Positions 26,337 through 35,566 of a DNA stretch of 64,000 nt are shown in pieces; within the stretch, counting starts at the first letter, position 1; each line of letters begins with the position of its first letter. Below the pieces are notes generated by a model that saw only the letters and a program-made list of their open reading frames with translations, ran no database searches and was not told the origin of the DNA. The position numbers and the translations under genes are program-made. Origin of the DNA: Deltaproteobacteria bacterium UBA4427 (GTDB lineage: Bacteria; Myxococcota_A; UBA9160; UBA4427); NCBI GenBank assembly GCA_002390675.1, contig DGPZ01000143.1, forward strand, positions 1-64,000. Reading direction: 5' to 3'.

Positions 26337-28034
26337 ATGCCGACCATCGTTTCCCCTCGTACGCCATACACGCCCCTCCGTCGCAAAATGAGTGTTTCTC
26401 TCTGTGCCGTCCTCACGCTTGTATTGATTGCAGCCACCACGGTGCTCCCGGCTCAGGCCGCGCCGCCTAAGCAGCCGAACGTCATCATCTTCCTCGCCGA
26501 CGATCTCGGCTGGGCAGACGTCGGCTACCACGGGGAAGAGGTGATCCAAACACCCTCGATCGACCGCATCGCCCGGGAAGGCGTCGAACTCGACCGCTTC
26601 TACTCCACCCCGATCTGCTCGCCGACCCGCGCAGCGCTGATGACAGGTCGCGACCCCATGCGACTCGGTGTTGCTTACGGCGTGATCATGCCTTGGATGT
26701 CCAATGGTGTTCATCCCGCTGAACATTTCATGCCGGAGTCCTTCCGAGCCGCGGGTTATGCGACCGCAATGGTCGGAAAATGGCATCTCGGTCACGCCCA
26801 GGAAACTTACACGCCGCGTGCGCGTGGCTTCGAACATTTCTATGGCCACCTTCATACGGAGGTCGGATACTTCCCGCCCTTCAGCAATCAGGAAGGCATC
26901 GACTTCCAGCGAAACGGCGAAACGATTACCGACGACGGTTACGAGACGTTCCTACTCGCCAACGAAGCCAGTCGATGGATCAAGGAGCGCGACAAGACGA
27001 AGCCCTTCTTTATGTACGTGCCCTTCATCGCTCCGCATACGCCCCTCGACGCACCGGAAGACCTGCTCAAGAAATACGAAGACATGGCGGACGATCGTAA
27101 GCCTGCGCGGAGTCAGCAGACCGATGACTCACGCCGTATCCGAAAGATCACCATGATGGCGAGCGCTCGCCCGGTCTACGCCGCAGTGGTAGATGCTATG
27201 GATCAAGCGATCGGTCAGGTCCTCGACACTCTCGACGAAGAAAAGCTTGCAGAGGACACGATCGTGCTCTTTTTCAGCGACAACGGCGGCGCGGCCTACG
27301 CCACTGGCGGCGCGGACAATGTTCCGCTGCGGGGTGGTAAAGGCGACACCTTCGAAGGCGGCATTCGCGTGGTATCCGTCATGCGGTGGCCTAAGGCCAT
27401 TGAGGCCGGCTCGAAGATGGACGACATCATGTCAGCCATGGATGTCTTTCCCACGATCACTGACGCGGCCGGCGTCGAGCGACAAAATCGCTTCGACTTA
27501 GATGGCCGCAGCCTCTGGCCTGCCATCTCCCAGGGCAAAGACATGCCGCTAGAAGACATGCTCTTCTTTGCCTCCGAAACTCCGATTCGGGGCACCTTCA
27601 ACATCACTGGCTTCGACGAGGAGTGGAAGCTCATCCAGCGCATCGACCAGGGCCTGCTCTCCGCCGAAGTCACGAACTGGCTCTTCCGTATCCAGGACGA
27701 CCCCTTTGAGCGAAATAACCTCGCCGAAGCGAATCCAGATATCGTCGCACGTATGGCGGAAGAGATTCACGAATGGCGCATGGTCCACCCACTGTCAGGC
27801 ACGCGACACGCTCTCGTACCGCCGCCGGGTTGGCGCGCGCCCCTCGACTGGGTCGACTATCCCGTGCCTATCGACAAGCTTCAGGATGAGACCGCACGTG
27901 GCATGGCACCCGATCACGCCCGGCGGATCCTCGACATGCAGCACGGCGAAGCCGGGCGACTCCTCTACGACTGCGAGCCCTACTCGTCGCTTGGCGGCGG
28001 CCTCTGCAAGCGTGGCGCCGCGCTACAGCGTTAG
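26337..28034 (+). CDS. Sulfatase (arylsulfatase type), exported
   Basis: A 565-residue type I sulfatase. A signal peptide (about residues 18-41, ending 'PAQAA') precedes the core 'NVIIFLADDLGWADVGYHG' with metal-binding Asp55/Asp56. The formylglycine motif is C94-S-P96-T-R98 ('TPICSPTRAALMTGR'). 'VGKWHLGH' and 'VLFFSDNGGA' supply further active-site residues. It hydrolyses sulfate esters in the periplasm once Cys94 is converted to formylglycine by a maturase not seen here. ATG 26337 has GGAG upstream and gives a sensible signal peptide; the frame is open from 26163. Confidence 0.95.
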   Translation: MPTIVSPRTPYTPLRRKMSVSLCAVLTLVLIAATTVLPAQAAPPKQPNVIIFLADDLGWADVGYHGEEVIQTPSIDRIAREGVELDRFYSTPICSPTRAALMTGRDPMRLGVAYGVIMPWMSNGVHPAEHFMPESFRAAGYATAMVGKWHLGHAQETYTPRARGFEHFYGHLHTEVGYFPPFSNQEGIDFQRNGETITDDGYETFLLANEASRWIKERDKTKPFFMYVPFIAPHTPLDAPEDLLKKYEDMADDRKPARSQQTDDSRRIRKITMMASARPVYAAVVDAMDQAIGQVLDTLDEEKLAEDTIVLFFSDNGGAAYATGGADNVPLRGGKGDTFEGGIRVVSVMRWPKAIEAGSKMDDIMSAMDVFPTITDAAGVERQNRFDLDGRSLWPAISQGKDMPLEDMLFFASETPIRGTFNITGFDEEWKLIQRIDQGLLSAEVTNWLFRIQDDPFERNNLAEANPDIVARMAEEIHEWRMVHPLSGTRHALVPPPGWRAPLDWVDYPVPIDKLQDETARGMAPDHARRILDMQHGEAGRLLYDCEPYSSLGGGLCKRGAALQR

Positions 28035-28104
28035 TTTGAGATATAAAGCGGGAGTTTGCACCTCGGCAGAGGCACAAGCGTTATCCCAGCCCTAAACCTT
28101 CGAG

Positions 28105-28788
28105 CTAGCCTAAGTAGTACTCGCTCGTGTAGGTCACTTCGATCGCACCGTGATCGAGGAATCGCCCGCAGCTGTCCATCATAATCTTGAAGTTCTTCTC
28201 GTACTCGGCCTGAGTTTTGGCGTCGTAAAAGACAAGCTGGTCGGTCAGCGCATCGATAGGGAATGACTCTTCTACGAAGGCGTCCCATTGATCTGGCGCA
28301 TTAGGTGTGAGCGCACGCATGATCTCATTGCGCACGTAGCCAAAGGTAGACTGGGTCTCGATAGCGACCTGCCTGTGGTCCGTGTGCCAAATCCGGATGT
28401 ACTCTTCTTGGGAGATATCCGCGCGTTTCGTGATACACGAGATCTGCTTCATGCCCTCGGTTCGGTCGCCCTTTGGCGCGTCGTGCACCATTGGTCGAGA
28501 CTCGACAACGAGATACCCAGCCAGACTCGAAACATGAGCACCGAGTGCCTCTTCGGAAGCGCCGCGGTCCGCCGCATCTTCAAGCCAGAAGGAAACCATC
28601 GCACGAATCGGTGGATCCAGCTGGCGAATCGGCTGCCCGGCATCGACGTCCGAATCAGCTCCGAATACTGTAATTTCCTTTGCCCCACTCGCCCGCATAG
28701 CAGGCGCCGCTACGTCGCAGAGGGACTCGCGTAGCTTCGTTCCATCCGCATCCGCGTTGTCAAAAAGTAGATAGAAAAGTTTTTGCAT
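28105..28788 (-). CDS. EthD-domain protein
   Basis: A 227-residue protein with a dimeric alpha-beta barrel (EthD-like) core. The segment 'MKQISCITKRADISQEEYIR' followed by 'IWHTDHRQVAIETQSTFGYVRNE' is the typical EthD signature. The N-terminal part, 'KLFYLLFDNADADGTKLRES', resembles a second degenerate copy of the domain. EthD proteins accompany oxygenases and polyketide or ether-degradation genes and may act as monooxygenase or cyclase. It lies 39 bp downstream of the SDR gene on the same strand, forming a likely two-gene operon. Confidence 0.82.
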   Translation of the reverse strand: MQKLFYLLFDNADADGTKLRESLCDVAAPAMRASGAKEITVFGADSDVDAGQPIRQLDPPIRAMVSFWLEDAADRGASEEALGAHVSSLAGYLVVESRPMVHDAPKGDRTEGMKQISCITKRADISQEEYIRIWHTDHRQVAIETQSTFGYVRNEIMRALTPNAPDQWDAFVEESFPIDALTDQLVFYDAKTQAEYEKNFKIMMDSCGRFLDHGAIEVTYTSEYYLG

Positions 28789-28827
28789 AAGTCGACCTCG
28801 AGAGGGACAACGCCTGAATGGCGCTGT

Positions 28828-29601
28828 CTACTGCATGACCAATCCGCCATTCGGCGAAATCCACTGGCCCGTAATAAAGCTGCTGTCGTCGCTCGCTAGG
28901 AAGAGCGCGGTTGATGCGATGTCATCCGGTTGCCCCGTCCGCCGCAGAGGCGTCGCCTTAATGAGCGGCTTGAGCATCGGTTCCGGAACCCCTGCGGTCA
29001 TGGGCGTCTCGATCACGCCCGGACAGATCGCATTCACGCGAATCCCGAAGCGGCCCTGCTCTCGGGCCGTTGCCCGTGTGATTCCGAGCACGGCGGCTTT
29101 GGAGGCCGCATAGCTCACGTTTCCGTTAGGCGAGAGTCCTGCGATGCTCGACATATTGATAATGCTCCCACCCCGCTCTTCTCTTTGCATCACACGAAGT
29201 GTTTCACGCAAGCAAAAGAAGACGCCGTTTACGTTGATGGCCATCAGCGAAGTAAAACCTTCATCGCTCATATGGATCGTCTGCTGCCCGGTCTCGAGTA
29301 GCTTATCACTGCCATCCCCGGGCATGCGATCGACACCAGCGTTATTCACGAGAATATCAATTTGACCGAATTCAGAGTCGACCTGAGTCACCATTTCGCG
29401 AACAGCATCCCCACTCGCGACATCAACCGCGCACGCAAAATGGCCATCCCCCGAGAGTATTCCGAGCGTCTCTTCCGCCGTCTCGGGCCGGAGATCAACC
29501 GCGGCGATTCGTGCGCCTTCCCGAGCGAGACGACAGGAAATCTCACGGCCCAGGCCTGAGCCGGCGCCCGTTACAAGTGCGACACGTCCTTCGAGCTTCA
29601 T
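28828..29601 (-). CDS. SDR-family oxidoreductase (A)
   Basis: A 257-residue classical short-chain dehydrogenase/reductase. It shows the TGxxxGxG cofactor loop ('VTGAGSGLGREISCRLAREG'), Asp after strand 2 ('AAVDLRPE', NAD preference), the NNAG motif ('DILVNNAGVDRMPG'), and the active-site Y-x-x-x-K ('YAASKAAVLGITRATA'). It oxidises or reduces an alcohol/ketone. The ATG has AGGAG upstream. It leads a possible operon with the EthD gene. Confidence 0.92.
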   Translation of the reverse strand: MKLEGRVALVTGAGSGLGREISCRLAREGARIAAVDLRPETAEETLGILSGDGHFACAVDVASGDAVREMVTQVDSEFGQIDILVNNAGVDRMPGDGSDKLLETGQQTIHMSDEGFTSLMAINVNGVFFCLRETLRVMQREERGGSIINMSSIAGLSPNGNVSYAASKAAVLGITRATAREQGRFGIRVNAICPGVIETPMTAGVPEPMLKPLIKATPLRRTGQPDDIASTALFLASDDSSFITGQWISPNGGLVMQ

Positions 29602-29657
29602 TCACTCACTCCTATCTATGTGCGCTCCATAAACTGCGAGCCACACTAAACACCTAT

Positions 29658-30473
29658 TCAAACTTCAGAACCGAGAATATTCGGCTCATCGAATCGCTGA
29701 TGGAAGAAGGGCAGCAGCCATTCTTCCGGCACGGGCCGCAGCACTCGAGCATGACGTTCGCGTACGCCTTCAGCCCACTCAAAAATCACCTGCTTCCGAA
29801 TCGGCAAATCGGCTACGGGGTCAAAAGCGGACTCCCACAATTCAAGCCCACCCTCGAGCCGAAAGGCACGTTCAAAACGGAAGCCATCCTCAACACGAAT
29901 CAACTGTGGGTCCTGGTCGAATGCCTTCGCATCCCCGCAGCTCGGAAAGGCTTTGAAGCAATACGAAACGACATCCTCTTCACAAGAGGGAAGCTCTTCG
30001 ACCGGCCGCCCCGTCGCGCGCAGAAAAGAGATGCCCCGCCGCTCGACTTCGATAGTGACGCCCGCAGAGGACGCGTCGTAGTGAATCGCGGCGAGTTTCA
30101 TAGGCTCCCCGTAACGTTCTCGCCCGATCCGCATGGCCGACTCACAAGAGACGGAAGTAGTAATCGGATACAAACCGGGACGATCATCGTATGCGATGCG
30201 AATCGAAAAGCTGGCCGTTCGAAGCTCCACGGCCTCGTCGGACTCCCCTGGGATTAGCCTGCTCTCGATTCTAACTTCAACTTCGGGCTGTGCGAGTAGC
30301 TCAAGAGGCTTGGGGACGATCGCACGGACCGCTTCCGCGTCGGTCTCGTACACGCAACGAATCACCCTGACTCGCTCCGACGACTCAACCGCAAAGCCAT
30401 CCCGTGCCTCTTGCACGCTTGCATTGGTGATTGCGAGATCTTCTTCGCCTTTTGCATATCGAACTCTCGACAT
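29658..30473 (-). CDS. Acetoacetate decarboxylase family protein
   Basis: A 271-residue protein of the ADC fold. Recognisable pieces are 'DAEAVRAIVPKPLEL', 'ASFSIRIAYDDRPGLYPI', and 'SAMRIGRERYGEPMKLAAIHYD', which matches the 'GREIFGFPKK-LA' region of acetoacetate decarboxylases. In that motif the catalytic Schiff-base Lys of true decarboxylases lies further upstream; here I cannot locate an equivalent Lys securely, so the protein may be an ADC-like hydrolase-aldolase or lyase. Start 30473 (GAGG upstream) is preferred over the frame opening at 30569. It is divergent from the SDR at 30672. Confidence 0.8.
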   Translation of the reverse strand: MSRVRYAKGEEDLAITNASVQEARDGFAVESSERVRVIRCVYETDAEAVRAIVPKPLELLAQPEVEVRIESRLIPGESDEAVELRTASFSIRIAYDDRPGLYPITTSVSCESAMRIGRERYGEPMKLAAIHYDASSAGVTIEVERRGISFLRATGRPVEELPSCEEDVVSYCFKAFPSCGDAKAFDQDPQLIRVEDGFRFERAFRLEGGLELWESAFDPVADLPIRKQVIFEWAEGVRERHARVLRPVPEEWLLPFFHQRFDEPNILGSEV

Positions 30474-30671
30474 CCAAGCCTCGTTTCCACGCGCCCCAAG
30501 GCGCATTGCATGCGCGGAGTCTCGCAGGCTTGCGTCACGGAGCAACCCACCAGGCACTCCAAATACCAACCGACCCGCTCACATGAATCCAAAATCAAGG
30601 GCGGCGCAACAAGTCGGAATTCGCGAGACTCGAGGGTCCCTTTAGCCCGTGCGTATGACAGGAGCATTTCA

Positions 30672-31565
30672 ATGCCTTCTTCTCCCATAGCCTTCATCAC
30701 CGGCGCAAGCCGCGGAATCGGTAAAGCCGGCGCACTCGCACTCGCCGAAGCGGGCTACGACGTCGTAGTTACAGCTCGCACGCGCAAGCCGGGACAAAAG
30801 CACGACTACAACGCCTCGAGCGCTGATGCCGGCACGGAAACCGCCCTTCCCGGAAGCCTCGAGGAAACCGCTGCGCTGGTCGAAGAACGTGGCCAGCGTG
30901 CGCTTCCACTACGTCTCGACCTACTCGATCGCGAAAGCATCGATGCAGCCGTCGACCAGACACTCAAGGACTGGGGCGCAATCGACGTCCTTTACAACAA
31001 CGGAATCTACCAAGGCGCTGGCGTCATGGATCCGTTCATGGACGTGCCCGAAGATAAGCTCGCCCTCGTCTTCGAAGGCAATTTTTTCAACCAGCTCTAT
31101 CTCACACGCAAAGTTCTGGCGAACATGGTCGAGCGCAAGACCGGCGTCGTCGTGAATATGACCTCGAACGCTGGCCAACACGATCCGCCTAATAAAACAA
31201 GCGAAGGGGGATGGGGCTTCGCCTATGGAGCGAGCAAGAGTGCCTTTCATCGCATGGCCGGATTCATCCATGTCGAATTCATCGAGCATGGCATCCGCGC
31301 GTACAACATCGACCCCGGCTACGTGCCGACAGAGGCCCAGCTCGCGAAATATGGCAAGGACGACCCTATCTACAAACAGCACATCGCTCATGCCGCCCCT
31401 GTCGAAGTTCCTGCGCAAATGCTTATCTGGCTCCTCACTAACGAGGAAGCCATCGCGCGAAGTGGAGAGACTTTCCACGCGCCCCGCTTCGTTCGGGATC
31501 ATGGACTTATTCCCGGATGGCCCCCGCCGCGCAAAGATCGCCCACGGGCAGCGGAGGAAAACTAG
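30672..31565 (+). CDS. SDR-family oxidoreductase (B)
   Basis: A 297-residue SDR. The cofactor loop is 'TGASRGIGKAGALALAEAGY', with an Arg after the second strand ('VTARTRKPG', suggesting NADP). The active-site 'YGASKSAFHRMAGFIHVEF' carries Y-x-x-x-K. The canonical NNAG is altered to 'LYNNGIYQG'. A 25-residue insertion after the second strand makes it longer than usual. Start 30672 has AGGAG upstream; the frame is open from 30411. It is first in a tight run of four genes (SDR-SDR-ECH-VOC), with its stop overlapping the next start. Confidence 0.9.
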   Translation: MPSSPIAFITGASRGIGKAGALALAEAGYDVVVTARTRKPGQKHDYNASSADAGTETALPGSLEETAALVEERGQRALPLRLDLLDRESIDAAVDQTLKDWGAIDVLYNNGIYQGAGVMDPFMDVPEDKLALVFEGNFFNQLYLTRKVLANMVERKTGVVVNMTSNAGQHDPPNKTSEGGWGFAYGASKSAFHRMAGFIHVEFIEHGIRAYNIDPGYVPTEAQLAKYGKDDPIYKQHIAHAAPVEVPAQMLIWLLTNEEAIARSGETFHAPRFVRDHGLIPGWPPPRKDRPRAAEEN

Positions 31566-32335
31566 TGGGACTCCTCGACGGTAAGGTTGCCCTCGTGACG
31601 GGCGGAGGGTCTGGCATTGGCAGGGTGACAGCCGAAGTTTTCGCTCGCGAAGGTGCGCACGTCGCAGTCGCCGACTGGAATGAAGCGAGCGCACAAGAGA
31701 CCGTCGCCTCGATCGAAGCTGAAGGTTTCGAGGCGCTCTCTATCGCGGCTGATGTTTCGGATGAAGACTCGGTTCGGCAGATGGTCGATGCTGTCGTCGA
31801 CCGATTCGGAGCACTTCACTGCGCCTCGAACAACGCGGCCTTGGGCGGCGGCTTCCATGCAACCCACGAACTGGACCGAGAGCGCTGGGATCGCTGCCTC
31901 GCCGTTTCCCTCACAGGCGTCTGGCTCTGTTTGAAATACGAAGTGCCGGCCATGCTCGATGCAGGCGGCGGCTCGATCGTTAACATCTCGTCGGTCTCAG
32001 GCATTCGCGGACAAGTCACCCAGGCGGCCTACGCGGCGAGCAAGGGCGGCGTCATCGCCCTCACCAAGACAGCCGCAGCCGAATACGCGACCCGCGGTAT
32101 CCGCGTTAACTCCGTCGCCCCAGGCGGCATCGAAACGCCTGGGATGGCCTCGTACCTAGAAGCCTTCCCGGAAATCCGAGAATCGACGGAGGCCGTACAT
32201 GCCATGCGCCGATTCGGCCGGCCCGACGAGATCGCCGACGCGGTGACCTATCTGTGTTCTGATCGATCCTCTTTCGTCACCGGTCAGATCCTCGGCGTCG
32301 AAGGTGGTATCCAAGTGAACGCCCACGACGCCTAG
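31565..32335 (+). CDS. SDR-family oxidoreductase (C)
   Basis: A 256-residue classical SDR with 'VTGGGSGIGRVTAEVFAREG', Asp after strand 2 ('AVADWNEA', NAD preference), 'CASNNAALGG' in place of NNAG, 'VNISSVSGIRG' and 'YAASKGGVIALTKTAAAEY' (Y-x-x-x-K). The ending 'GQILGVEGGIQVNAHDA' is typical. The start is GTG 31565, which overlaps the stop of the previous SDR (TAGTG) and is preceded by GGAGG; the open frame begins at 31517. The two tandem SDRs may act in sequence on one substrate or form a heteromer. Confidence 0.92.
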   Translation: MGLLDGKVALVTGGGSGIGRVTAEVFAREGAHVAVADWNEASAQETVASIEAEGFEALSIAADVSDEDSVRQMVDAVVDRFGALHCASNNAALGGGFHATHELDRERWDRCLAVSLTGVWLCLKYEVPAMLDAGGGSIVNISSVSGIRGQVTQAAYAASKGGVIALTKTAAAEYATRGIRVNSVAPGGIETPGMASYLEAFPEIRESTEAVHAMRRFGRPDEIADAVTYLCSDRSSFVTGQILGVEGGIQVNAHDA

Positions 32336-32425
32336 CATGCATTCGGAGTCTTGTACGCCGGGTGCGATCGCGGACCGGCGAGACGCCTCCCCTTTTTTTG
32401 CACATTGCACCAAACTGGAGCCTCC

Positions 32426-33208
32426 ATGTCCGATCCCGTCCTACTCGTCGAGCGTGAAACGGCCGTCGCAACGGTCACTCTTAATCGCCCCAATCAAATG
32501 AACGCGCTGAATGCCGAGCTACGCATCGCATTAGGCGACGCCCTGGCTGAGCTCGAAGCGGACCCGGAGATTCGTGCGGTTGTTTTGACTGGTGCAGGGC
32601 GAGCGTTCTGCGCGGGCATGGATCTCAAAGAGATAGGCGGCGGGAGCGAGGGCCAGACCGGCTACGAACTTTCGGTTGCGGGCCAAGATGCCATGCGCGC
32701 GGGATTCGAGAACTTTTCAGGCCCGGTCATCGCTGCAGTAAATGGTGCCGCTGCCACAGCAGGCTTCGAGATGGCTCTCGCCTGCGACATCATCTTCGTG
32801 GCCAAGGGCGCCAAGTTCCTCGACACCCATGCGCGTGTGGGAATCGTCCCGGGCTGGGGTCTCTCACAGCGACTCCCCCGCATCATAGGCATCAACCGCG
32901 CCAAGGAAGTGAGCCTCTCGGGCAACGCTCTGACTGCGGAGCTTGCGTACGAATGGGGTCTCGCGAATCGCGTGTGTGAAGCAGAGACTCTTTTGCAGGA
33001 AGCGAAAGCCCTCGCTCTCGACATCTGCAGCTGCGTGCCCGGCGTCATGGAGCAGGTGAAGACCATGATCGACACTGGCTATACGATGCATTTTGAAGAC
33101 GCTATGGCATATGAACTCGAAACCGGAATCGAATCTTCTAAGCAGATCGACAGTGCCAAGATCGGCGAGCGGCGCGCCGCGATCATCGAGCGCGGACGGG
33201 ATCAGTAG
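32426..33208 (+). CDS. Enoyl-CoA hydratase/isomerase family protein
   Basis: A 260-residue crotonase-fold protein starting at ATG 32426 behind GGAG. Motifs are 'NRPNQMNALNAELR', the oxyanion-hole 'GRAFCAGMDLKEIGGG' and 'NGAAATAGFEMALACDIIFV', and 'DTHARVGIVPGWGLSQRLPRIIG'. The usual E in the 'xxE-x-G-x-x-P' stretch is replaced (D-T-H-A), so standard hydratase chemistry is uncertain. It is third in the SDR-SDR-ECH-VOC run and probably acts on a CoA ester derived from the SDR products. Confidence 0.9.
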   Translation: MSDPVLLVERETAVATVTLNRPNQMNALNAELRIALGDALAELEADPEIRAVVLTGAGRAFCAGMDLKEIGGGSEGQTGYELSVAGQDAMRAGFENFSGPVIAAVNGAAATAGFEMALACDIIFVAKGAKFLDTHARVGIVPGWGLSQRLPRIIGINRAKEVSLSGNALTAELAYEWGLANRVCEAETLLQEAKALALDICSCVPGVMEQVKTMIDTGYTMHFEDAMAYELETGIESSKQIDSAKIGERRAAIIERGRDQ

Positions 33209-33210
33209 TC

Positions 33211-34149
33211 ATGGCGCTTGATCTACAGGCTGTCACCCACATCAACGTCAACTGTTCCGACCTCGAGCGCTCAATGGCGTTCTATCGAGACCTCGTTGGG
33301 TTGGCCCCGCAGTCTCACACGAAGCCTCACCCTCAGGAAGGCGCAGGCTTTGGTCTTCCCGGGCAGGTCGTCTGGGATGCCTACCTGCTTCATGATGATC
33401 GCGGACACGCAGGACCCGCTATCGATCTCCTCGAGTGGCATGCGCCCCGCCCCGTCGGTCGACCTCATCCGGAAGCCAATCACTTGGGTTTCATGCGCGT
33501 CTGCCTTGCCCACGACGACTTAGATGGGCTGCATGCGAAGCTGACAAAAGCCGGCATTCGCACGCGCAGCGAAGTCGTTTCCGTTCCTGTCCTCGAAGGC
33601 CAAGACGTCCGCTTCTTCTGCTGCGACGATCCTGATGGCACGTGCATCGAATTCATCGAGCGCCGCACTCCCGGCCCCGTCCGCATGTCGCATATCAATA
33701 TTAATTGCAGCGACCTGGATGCGTCGAGCGCATGGTATCAGCGCGTATTAGGCGTGAAACCGATCGCCCCCCGCGCCGAACCCCCGCTTGCGAGCGGTGC
33801 TGGCTTCGATCTCGACGGCGAAGTCGCCTACCGCGCCGACTTCCTAGCGGTCAAAGGAGACCCCGGAGCATTCATCCTCGATCTCTTGGAGTGGACGACG
33901 CCCAAACCGACCGGAACGCCTCTTATTAAAGCCAACCACCTAGGGCCCTTTCGCATGGCCTTCCAAGTCAGCAACGCCGAGGCGTCTTGCGCAGAGCTCG
34001 ACCGACTCGGTGTCGAACATTCCGGCGCGTGTTGGCTTGAGATGGGGCCGGATCTACCCATGATCGATGGACTGAATGCGGTGTTCTTTCGCGACCCCGA
34101 CGGCACCATGCTCGAGCTGATCGAGACGCCGAAAATCAACCCGGTCTAG
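33211..34149 (+). CDS. VOC-family protein, internally duplicated
   Basis: A 312-residue protein made of two consecutive VOC (glyoxalase/extradiol dioxygenase) domains, residues about 5-150 and 157-310. The halves mirror each other: 'HINVNCSDLERSMAFYRDLVG' against 'HININCSDLDASSAWYQRVLG', 'DLLEWHAPRPVG' against 'DLLEWTTPKPTG', and 'DDPDGTCIEFIE' against 'RDPDGTMLELIE'. Potential metal ligands are the His and Glu at the start and end of each half. Lactoylglutathione-lyase-like, epimerase or ring-cleavage activity is possible. It begins 2 bases after the ECH stop, so the two are cotranscribed. Confidence 0.88.
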   Translation: MALDLQAVTHINVNCSDLERSMAFYRDLVGLAPQSHTKPHPQEGAGFGLPGQVVWDAYLLHDDRGHAGPAIDLLEWHAPRPVGRPHPEANHLGFMRVCLAHDDLDGLHAKLTKAGIRTRSEVVSVPVLEGQDVRFFCCDDPDGTCIEFIERRTPGPVRMSHININCSDLDASSAWYQRVLGVKPIAPRAEPPLASGAGFDLDGEVAYRADFLAVKGDPGAFILDLLEWTTPKPTGTPLIKANHLGPFRMAFQVSNAEASCAELDRLGVEHSGACWLEMGPDLPMIDGLNAVFFRDPDGTMLELIETPKINPV

Positions 34150-34246
34150 CGGGTGTAGTCGGTGCAGGCGGCACACCAGCCGAAGCGCTTCAGCGACTAC
34201 GGCACGGCGACGCCCGGGGCCGCTGCACAGAGTTGAGAGTTGGCTG

Positions 34247-35200
34247 CTATTCCGTCGTGACGTAAAACTGCGTCGCCCAGCGACGGAAGTCTCCGACCGG
34301 CCCGTCACCGTCGCAAAGCTTCGGCTGCGCCCGGTAGATCTTGTTTTCCCAGATGGGAAAATCCTGCTGGACCGCGACGGCCATATCATCCGCATAGGAC
34401 TGATGGAATGCAGCCATCTCTTCGTCGGTGCGCCCTGCCTTGTTTCCAATCACGCCGAAGAACATGCGAATGGATTCGGAATCGATCGGTGTCATTCCCA
34501 TCACGATGACCGACTCGCCCATTCCGGTGTACCGGACGTAGCTGCACCCAAGTCCCGGGTTCCGGCCAATGACGCGAATTTCATCTTCGGCGCCATCTAA
34601 CGTCGTGACGTTTTTCTTCGTCGCCGCTTCCCAAAGAATTTCGTGGCCTTTAAACTCGACCTTGCGCTCCGGCGGCGGGGACATGAGATGTACTTCGTGA
34701 AAATGCGGCCAATCAACGCTGTTCTCAGTCACCTCTTGAGGATGCGTCGCCACGGTCCACTCGTATTTAGTCCAATCGGCCGTCCAGCCCTCCGCGCCAA
34801 ATTCTGCGACCTCGGGCGGATCAAAACTCGGTGCCGCACCGTCGGGATGATGCCACGCCCAGATCACGCCCCCGGATTCGGCACTCGGCAGCGCATTAGC
34901 CTTGGCGTTAGGTGGAATTCGTTTTGCGTATGGAATCTCGAGGCAATCGCCCTGCCCCGAGAAACGCCAACCGTGAAAGGGACAGCGCAGAGAGTCGCCT
35001 TCGACCTTGCCGCCGACGCCGAGGTGCGCCCCTAAATGCGGGCAGTAGGCACCTAACACATGCGCTTCGCCCGTCTCCCCACGAAAGAGAACCAGCTCGC
35101 GGTCGAAAAAGTTTCGTTTCGCCACAGCACCGGGCGGAAGCTCGGCACTCCATGCAACCACGAACCAACCGAACGGCATTCCGAACGAAAACCGGCTCAT
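34247..35200 (-). CDS. Rieske non-heme iron oxygenase, KshA-like
   Basis: A 317-residue oxygenase subunit. The Rieske [2Fe-2S] ligands are C53-x-H55 ('AYCPHLGAHLG') and C73-x2-H76 ('LRCPFHGWRF'). The mononuclear iron site is N-x-x-D163-x2-H166-x4-H171 ('ENSVDWPHFHEVH'), the spacing seen in 3-ketosteroid 9-alpha-hydroxylase and related single-subunit oxygenases. It needs an external reductase, not seen here. The ATG has AAGGAGG upstream. It abuts the truncated DsbA-like gene 18 bp upstream, and may be cotranscribed with it and the amidohydrolase. A steroid or terpenoid substrate is inference. Confidence 0.88.
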   Translation of the reverse strand: MSRFSFGMPFGWFVVAWSAELPPGAVAKRNFFDRELVLFRGETGEAHVLGAYCPHLGAHLGVGGKVEGDSLRCPFHGWRFSGQGDCLEIPYAKRIPPNAKANALPSAESGGVIWAWHHPDGAAPSFDPPEVAEFGAEGWTADWTKYEWTVATHPQEVTENSVDWPHFHEVHLMSPPPERKVEFKGHEILWEAATKKNVTTLDGAEDEIRVIGRNPGLGCSYVRYTGMGESVIVMGMTPIDSESIRMFFGVIGNKAGRTDEEMAAFHQSYADDMAVAVQQDFPIWENKIYRAQPKLCDGDGPVGDFRRWATQFYVTTE

Positions 35201-35218
35201 CCTGTAGGCCTCCTTTTC

Positions 35219-35533
35219 CTAGTTTCGGGGGAACAGCCGAATAATTAGGTTGGCGTACCGCCTAGCATCCATATAGGCATATTTCACGCCGCTCCATTGC
35301 TCCGGGCTGCGTGCGGCTTTCTCGACCTTCTTGCCGCCCTTATCCAATTTTGCGGAACCGAGATAGCTCGGAATATCGAGCGTAAAGGGTCGCCAGTCGA
35401 TCGGGACGCCCAGCTTCGCAGCCATCGCCCGCGTCGGCTCGACCGCAAAATAGGCGTAGGGGCTCTTCAGATCGAGATAGACTGCGAGGGGATGATTCCC
35501 TCGCAGTCTCTCAAAATCGGCAGGTGAGCCCAT
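35219..35533 (-). pseudogene. Truncated DsbA-family (2-hydroxychromene-2-carboxylate isomerase-like) gene
   Basis: A 104-residue frame that begins like a DsbA/HCCA-isomerase-family protein: 'VYLDLKSPYAYFAVEPTRAM', 'LGVPIDWRPFTLDIPSYLG', then 'EQWSGVKYAYMDARRYANL'. Full-length family members run to about 200 residues or more, but here the similarity ends at 'RRYANL' and the frame closes six residues later, just before the ribosome site of the Rieske gene. The helical insert and C-terminal thioredoxin half are missing, so the product is unlikely to fold normally. No continuation is visible in other frames. Confidence 0.65.
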
Positions 35534-35566
35534 TAGTTTCGAGCCAAGGGCGGAAGCGACGCGTGA

